From Streptomyces liliiviolaceus (GTDB taxonomy: Bacteria > Actinomycetota > Actinomycetes > Streptomycetales > Streptomycetaceae): a stretch of 64,000 bases of DNA. Where the stretch lies: contig NZ_JAGPYQ010000001.1 in NCBI RefSeq assembly GCF_018070025.1, positions 2,542,001 through 2,606,000 on the forward strand. Direction: 5' to 3'. Shown one piece after another: positions 60,349 through 64,000 of the stretch; position 1 is the first letter of the stretch, and every line of letters begins with the position of its first letter. A program made the translations under genes and the position numbers. The notes under the pieces are model-generated. The model worked only from the letters and a program-made list of their open reading frames with translations, searched no databases and had not been told where the DNA came from.

Positions 60349-62166
60349 CTACTCCACCGTTACCGACTTTGCCAGGTTCCTCGGCTTGTCGATGTCTCGG
60401 CCGAGGGCCAGGGCCGTGTGGTAGGCGAGGAGTTGGAGGGGGATGCCCATCAGGATCGGGTCCAGTTCGTCCTCGTTCTTCGGGACGAGGATCGTCTGGT
60501 CGGCCTTCTCCTGGTGCTCGTGGGCCACGGCGAGGATCTTGCCGCTGCGGGCCTTGATCTCCTCCAGGGCCGCGCGGTTCTTCTCCAGCAGGTCGTCGTT
60601 CGGGACGATCGCGACCGTCGGCAGCGCGGGCTCGATCAGCGCGAGCGGGCCGTGCTTCAGCTCCGAGGCGGGGTAGGCCTCGGCGTGGATGTACGAGACC
60701 TCCTTCAGCTTCAGGGAGGCCTCACGGGCCACCGGATAGCCGCGTACGCGACCGATGAAGAGCATCGAGCGGGCCTCGGCGTACTGTTCGGCCAGCTTCT
60801 TGATCTCGTCCTCCTGGTCGAGGATCTCCGTGATCTGGCCGGGCAGCTTGCGCAGGCCCTCGATGATCCGCTTGCCGTCGGAGACCGACAGGTCACGGGT
60901 GCGGCCCAGGTGCAGGGCGAGCAGCGCGAAGGCGACCGTGGTGTTGGTGAAGCACTTGGTGGAGACCACGCAGACCTCGGGCCCGGCGTGCACGTACATG
61001 CCGCCGTCCGCCTCGCGGGCGATGGCCGAACCGACCACGTTCACGATGCCGAGGACCCTGGCGCCCTTGCGCTTCAGCTCCTGCACGGCGGCCAGCACGT
61101 CGTACGTCTCGCCGGACTGGGACACCGCCACGTACAGCGTGTCGGGGTCGACGACCGCGTTGCGGTAGCGGAACTCGGATGCGGGCTCGGCGTCCGCGGG
61201 GATACGGGCCAGTTCCTCTATCATCTGGGCGCCGATCATGCCCGCGTGGTACGAGGTGCCGCAGCCCAGGATCTTCACGCGGCGGATCTTGCGCGCCTCG
61301 CGGGCGTCCAGGTTCAGCCCGCCCAGGTGCACGGTCGAGAACCGGTCGTCGATCCGGCCGCGCAGTACCCGGTCCACGGCCTCGGCCTGCTCGTGGATCT
61401 CCTTGTGCATGTACGTGTCGTGGCCGCCCATGTCGTAGGAGGCGGCCTCCCACTCGACGGTGGTCGGCTCGGCCGTCGTACGGGTGCCCTCGGTGGTGTA
61501 CGTACGGAAGTCGTCGGCCTTCAGCGTGGCCATCTCGCCGTCGTCGAGCGTGACGATCTGGCGGGTGTGGGTGACCAGCGCGGCGATGTCCGAGGCGACG
61601 AACATCTCCTTCTCGCCGATGCCGAGGACGACCGGGGAGCCGTTGCGGGCGACCACGATGCGGTCCGCGTGGTCGGCGTGCATCACGGCGATGCCGTACG
61701 TGCCCTCGATCAGCCGGAGGGTCTCGCGGACCTTGTCCTCCAGCTTCTCGGCCTGCGAGCGGGCGATGAGGTGCGTGAGGACCTCGGTGTCGGTCTCCGA
61801 GAGGAACTCGACGCCCTCCGCCTCCAGCTTCTTGCGCAGGTCGGAGGCGTTGTCGATGATGCCGTTGTGGACGACCGCGACCTTGTTGTCGGCCGACATG
61901 TGCGGGTGCGCGTTCTCGTCGGAGGGGGCGCCGTGGGTGGCCCAGCGGGTGTGGGCGATGCCCGTGGTGCCGGCGAAGCGCTTGGGGACGCGGGCCTCCA
62001 GGTCACGTACGCGGCCCTTGGCCTTGACCATCTTCAGACCGGCCGTCTTCGGTGACGTCACGACGAGACCGGCCGAGTCGTAGCCGCGGTACTCCAGGCG
62101 CTGCAGGCCCTCCAGGAGGAGCGGCGCCACGTCGCGCCGGCCGATGTATCCCACGATTCCGCACAT
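60349..62166 (-). CDS. glmS: Glutamine-fructose-6-phosphate transaminase (isomerising), GlmS
   Basis: A 605-residue cytosolic enzyme that makes glucosamine-6-phosphate from fructose-6-phosphate and glutamine for cell-wall and amino-sugar synthesis. The N-terminal class II glutaminase begins MCGIVGYIG (Cys2 nucleophile) and includes IAHTRWATHG. Two SIS isomerase domains follow (about residues 285-425 and 455-595), with GCGTSYHAG and the C-terminal DIDKPRNLAKSVTVE tail. Length and motifs are full. ATG at 62166 with AGGAA ten bases upstream. No glmS ribozyme was looked for convincingly or seen in the 12-bp gap to the next gene. Confidence 0.95.
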   Translation of the reverse strand: MCGIVGYIGRRDVAPLLLEGLQRLEYRGYDSAGLVVTSPKTAGLKMVKAKGRVRDLEARVPKRFAGTTGIAHTRWATHGAPSDENAHPHMSADNKVAVVHNGIIDNASDLRKKLEAEGVEFLSETDTEVLTHLIARSQAEKLEDKVRETLRLIEGTYGIAVMHADHADRIVVARNGSPVVLGIGEKEMFVASDIAALVTHTRQIVTLDDGEMATLKADDFRTYTTEGTRTTAEPTTVEWEAASYDMGGHDTYMHKEIHEQAEAVDRVLRGRIDDRFSTVHLGGLNLDAREARKIRRVKILGCGTSYHAGMIGAQMIEELARIPADAEPASEFRYRNAVVDPDTLYVAVSQSGETYDVLAAVQELKRKGARVLGIVNVVGSAIAREADGGMYVHAGPEVCVVSTKCFTNTTVAFALLALHLGRTRDLSVSDGKRIIEGLRKLPGQITEILDQEDEIKKLAEQYAEARSMLFIGRVRGYPVAREASLKLKEVSYIHAEAYPASELKHGPLALIEPALPTVAIVPNDDLLEKNRAALEEIKARSGKILAVAHEHQEKADQTILVPKNEDELDPILMGIPLQLLAYHTALALGRDIDKPRNLAKSVTVE

Positions 62167-62178
62167 ACAGAGAAGTTC

Positions 62179-62436
62179 CTAGCCGTAGACGATGCGGCGC
62201 ACCTGCCGGAGCGAGAGCTCGGGCGGCGCGACCGCGCGGTATTCGAGGTCCGCCGTGATCCGTTCGAAGATCGCCGAGTTGACCAGGCCCTGCGCCTGGA
62301 GCTCCCGGTGGCGGCGACGGACGTAGTCCTCCGTCGTCTCGTCGAAGTAGGCGAGCACGTCCTGGATCACCCGCAGTGCCTCGCCCCGGCTGAGGGGCGA
62401 GGAACGCGTCAGGTGATCAACAAGGTCGTCGTGCAC
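62179..62436 (-). CDS. Conserved small protein upstream of glmS
   Basis: An 85-residue soluble, helical, charged protein (VDHLTRSSPLSRGEALRVIQDVLAYFDE, YVRRRHRELQAQGLVN). I do not recognise a named family. The GTG at 62436 has AGGA eight bases upstream. It ends 12 bp before glmS, so the two are co-transcribed; the association suggests a role connected with GlmS or its regulation. Confidence 0.75.
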   Translation of the reverse strand: MHDDLVDHLTRSSPLSRGEALRVIQDVLAYFDETTEDYVRRRHRELQAQGLVNSAIFERITADLEYRAVAPPELSLRQVRRIVYG

Positions 62437-62584
62437 CCGTTGATCCTGGGGTAAAGCGCGGGTAATCGCAAGGATCCTGCCCGATTTCGGGCAAGAGGCT
62501 GTTGAAACTCTTATGGGAGCCTGTTCGGGGCCTGTTCACCCCGCGGCCCGCGGACGGATGGTTGCCGGGAGCACCTTTCCAGCC

Positions 62585-64000
62585 ATGGACATTCCACGTA
62601 TGGGGATCCCCGAGCGGCTCGCCGGGCGCATGAGCATGGCCGAACAGCACGAATATCTGCACTCCAGATTCTCCCGGCGCACGATGATCAGGGGCGGGGC
62701 CGTCACCGTGGGCGCCGTCGTGGGTGGCGCGTTCCTGCCGGGGGCGAGTGCGCAGGCCGCCGTGCCGGGGGCCGCGCGGGGTGCCGCGACCGCGTCGGCG
62801 TCCGCCGCCGGGAAGGTCGACGGGGCGCTGGTCGCGCCGTTCGGCCGGCACCTCGCGTACGGGGCCGACGCGCGGACCGGGATGACCGTCTCCTGGCAGG
62901 TCCCGGTCGCCGTGCGGAAGCCGTACATCCGGATCGGTGCCCATCCGTGGGACCTCTCCCGGAAGATCGAGGCCGAGGTCCGCACGCTCTTCACCCCCGC
63001 CGGGGTCGGAGCCAGTGGCGATCACACGCAGTACTACCTGCACGCCGAGCTGAGCCGGCTGCGGCCCGGGCGTACCTACTACTACGGCGTCGGGCACGAG
63101 GGCTTCGACCCGGCCGAGCCGCGGTTCGCGGGCACGATCGGGACCTTCACCACCGCGCCCGCGCACGCCGAGCCGTTCACGTTCACCGCCTTCGGCGACC
63201 AGGGCGTCAGCTACCACGGGCTCGCCAACGACAGCCTGATCCTGGCGCAGGGTCCTGCGTTCCACCTGCACGCCGGAGACATCGCGTACGCGGATCCGTC
63301 CGGCATGGGCAAGAAGGAGGACACCGGGTACGACTCGCGGACCTGGGACCAGTTCCTCGCGCAGACCGAGTCGGTCGCCAAGCAGGTGCCGTGGATGGTG
63401 TCGTACGGCAACCACGACATGGAGGCCTGGTACTCCCCGAACGGCTACGGCGGCGAGGAGGCCCGCTGGCGGCTTCCCGGGAACGGGCCCGACAGCAAGA
63501 ACCTGCCCGGCGTCTACACCTTCGTGCACGGCAACACGGCGGTCATCTCGCTCGACGCCAACGACATCTCCTTCGAGATTCCGGCCAACCTCGGGATCTC
63601 CGGCGGTACGCAGACCAGGTGGCTGGAGACGCAGCTCAAGAAGTACCGGGGGGAGAAGGGGATCGACTTCATCGTTGTCTTCTTCCATCACTGCGCCTAC
63701 TGCACGTCCACCGCGCACGCGTCCGAGGGCGGGGTGCGGCAGGAGTGGGTGCCGCTGTTCGAGAAGTACACGGTCGATCTGGTGATCAACGGGCACAACC
63801 ACGTGTACGAGCGGACCGATGTCCTCAAGGGGAACGCGGTCGCCAAGGAGTTGCCGATCGGCGGGACCGCGTATCCCGAGACGGACGGAGTCGTGTACGT
63901 GACCGCGGGGGCGGCGGGGCGGAGTCTGTACGCGTTCAGTGCGGACGAGTCGTACGAGGGGCATGTGAAGGACGACGACTCCGTGTCGTCCTTCGTGTGC
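62585..64000 (+). CDS. Tat-exported metallophosphoesterase (purple acid phosphatase-like), partial
   Basis: The open frame runs to the window edge (472 codons so far, no stop). A twin-arginine leader (FSRRTMIRGGAVTVGAVVGGA, about residues 29-49) is followed by a fibronectin-like purple-acid-phosphatase N-domain and the metallophosphoesterase domain. Metal motifs: FTAFGDQG, LHAGDIAYAD, SYGNHDMEAW, VVFFHHCAYC and INGHNHVYER. It is probably an exported phosphatase that scavenges phosphate. The ATG at 62585 is taken; ATGs at 62600 and 62630 are in frame. Divergent from the small glmS partner. Promoter region 62437-62584 was not further resolved. Confidence 0.88.
   Translation, partial: MDIPRMGIPERLAGRMSMAEQHEYLHSRFSRRTMIRGGAVTVGAVVGGAFLPGASAQAAVPGAARGAATASASAAGKVDGALVAPFGRHLAYGADARTGMTVSWQVPVAVRKPYIRIGAHPWDLSRKIEAEVRTLFTPAGVGASGDHTQYYLHAELSRLRPGRTYYYGVGHEGFDPAEPRFAGTIGTFTTAPAHAEPFTFTAFGDQGVSYHGLANDSLILAQGPAFHLHAGDIAYADPSGMGKKEDTGYDSRTWDQFLAQTESVAKQVPWMVSYGNHDMEAWYSPNGYGGEEARWRLPGNGPDSKNLPGVYTFVHGNTAVISLDANDISFEIPANLGISGGTQTRWLETQLKKYRGEKGIDFIVVFFHHCAYCTSTAHASEGGVRQEWVPLFEKYTVDLVINGHNHVYERTDVLKGNAVAKELPIGGTAYPETDGVVYVTAGAAGRSLYAFSADESYEGHVKDDDSVSSFVC

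Noticed and set aside
1..64000. CRISPR array, prophage, insertion sequence or replication origin
   Set aside because: No spaced direct repeats, no transposase, integrase or phage structural genes, and no DnaA-box cluster were seen.

Overview
The window is high-GC actinobacterial DNA with strong third-position GC bias, purine-rich Shine-Dalgarno sites, GTG/TTG starts and many 4-bp ATGA/GTGA gene overlaps. The gene set is diagnostic of a Streptomyces chromosome core: cslA-glxA-cslZ, an AA10 chitin-binding protein, the cebEFG-bglC-cebR cellobiose system, ornA-adpA with a TTA codon in adpA, and glmS. From memory this matches the S. coelicolor SCO2789-SCO2838 neighbourhood, read in the opposite direction. 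No phage, insertion sequence, plasmid or CRISPR signature was seen.

Layout. 1-3.3 kb: end of a fumarylacetoacetase-like gene, then a UPF0303/Gfo-Idh-MocA pair divergent from a ROK regulator. 3.4-6.7 kb: cell-surface genes, namely an LAXTG-type sortase substrate, a HAD phosphatase, a membrane-anchored secreted protein and a class F-type sortase. 7-12.3 kb: the hyphal-tip glycan locus (GH6 lipoprotein CslZ, copper-radical oxidase GlxA, synthase CslA). 12.5-19.6 kb: a FadR-type regulator, two of three identical tRNA-Lys genes, an NlpC/P60 endopeptidase, an SPFH protein coupled to a kinase, a chitin-active LPMO under a DasR-like operator, and an acyl-CoA synthetase. 19.9-29 kb: a catabolic island with an IclR regulator, an Ehu-type amino-acid ABC transporter, a DUF3830 protein, an amidase, a 2-hydroxyacid dehydrogenase and two tandem Asp/Glu-racemase-superfamily enzymes. 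29-34.4 kb: a flavin-dependent oxidoreductase, a PAS-GGDEF-EAL c-di-GMP enzyme, an M6-like secreted protease and the third tRNA-Lys.

34.4-41.7 kb: a primase/polymerase-like gene, a small unknown gene, and a translationally coupled three-gene operon encoding an Fe-S PD-(D/E)XK nuclease of Cas4/AddB type, a large unknown protein and a Upf1/DNA2-like SF1 helicase. These are followed by a PAP2 phosphatase and a histidine phosphatase. The three-gene operon is the best candidate for an undescribed system. 41.7-49.5 kb: an NsdA-like TPR regulator, unknown genes, a spermidine-synthase-like protein, a two-component system and a CBM2-GH18 chitinase. 49.7-56 kb: bglC, cebG, cebF, cebE and divergent cebR with two CebR boxes. 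56-64 kb: tRNA-His, ornA, adpA, a small membrane protein, a universal stress protein, glmS, a small conserved protein and the start of a Tat-exported purple-acid-phosphatase-like enzyme.

How it fits together. Polysaccharide uptake and turnover (cellobiose, chitin and tip glycan) and developmental control (AdpA, c-di-GMP, NsdA-like regulator, oligoribonuclease) are interleaved here, as expected in a mycelial saprophyte. Intergenic DNA carries a dispersed GC-rich repeat with at least nine copies, many strong hairpin terminators and one 38-bp perfect inverted repeat.
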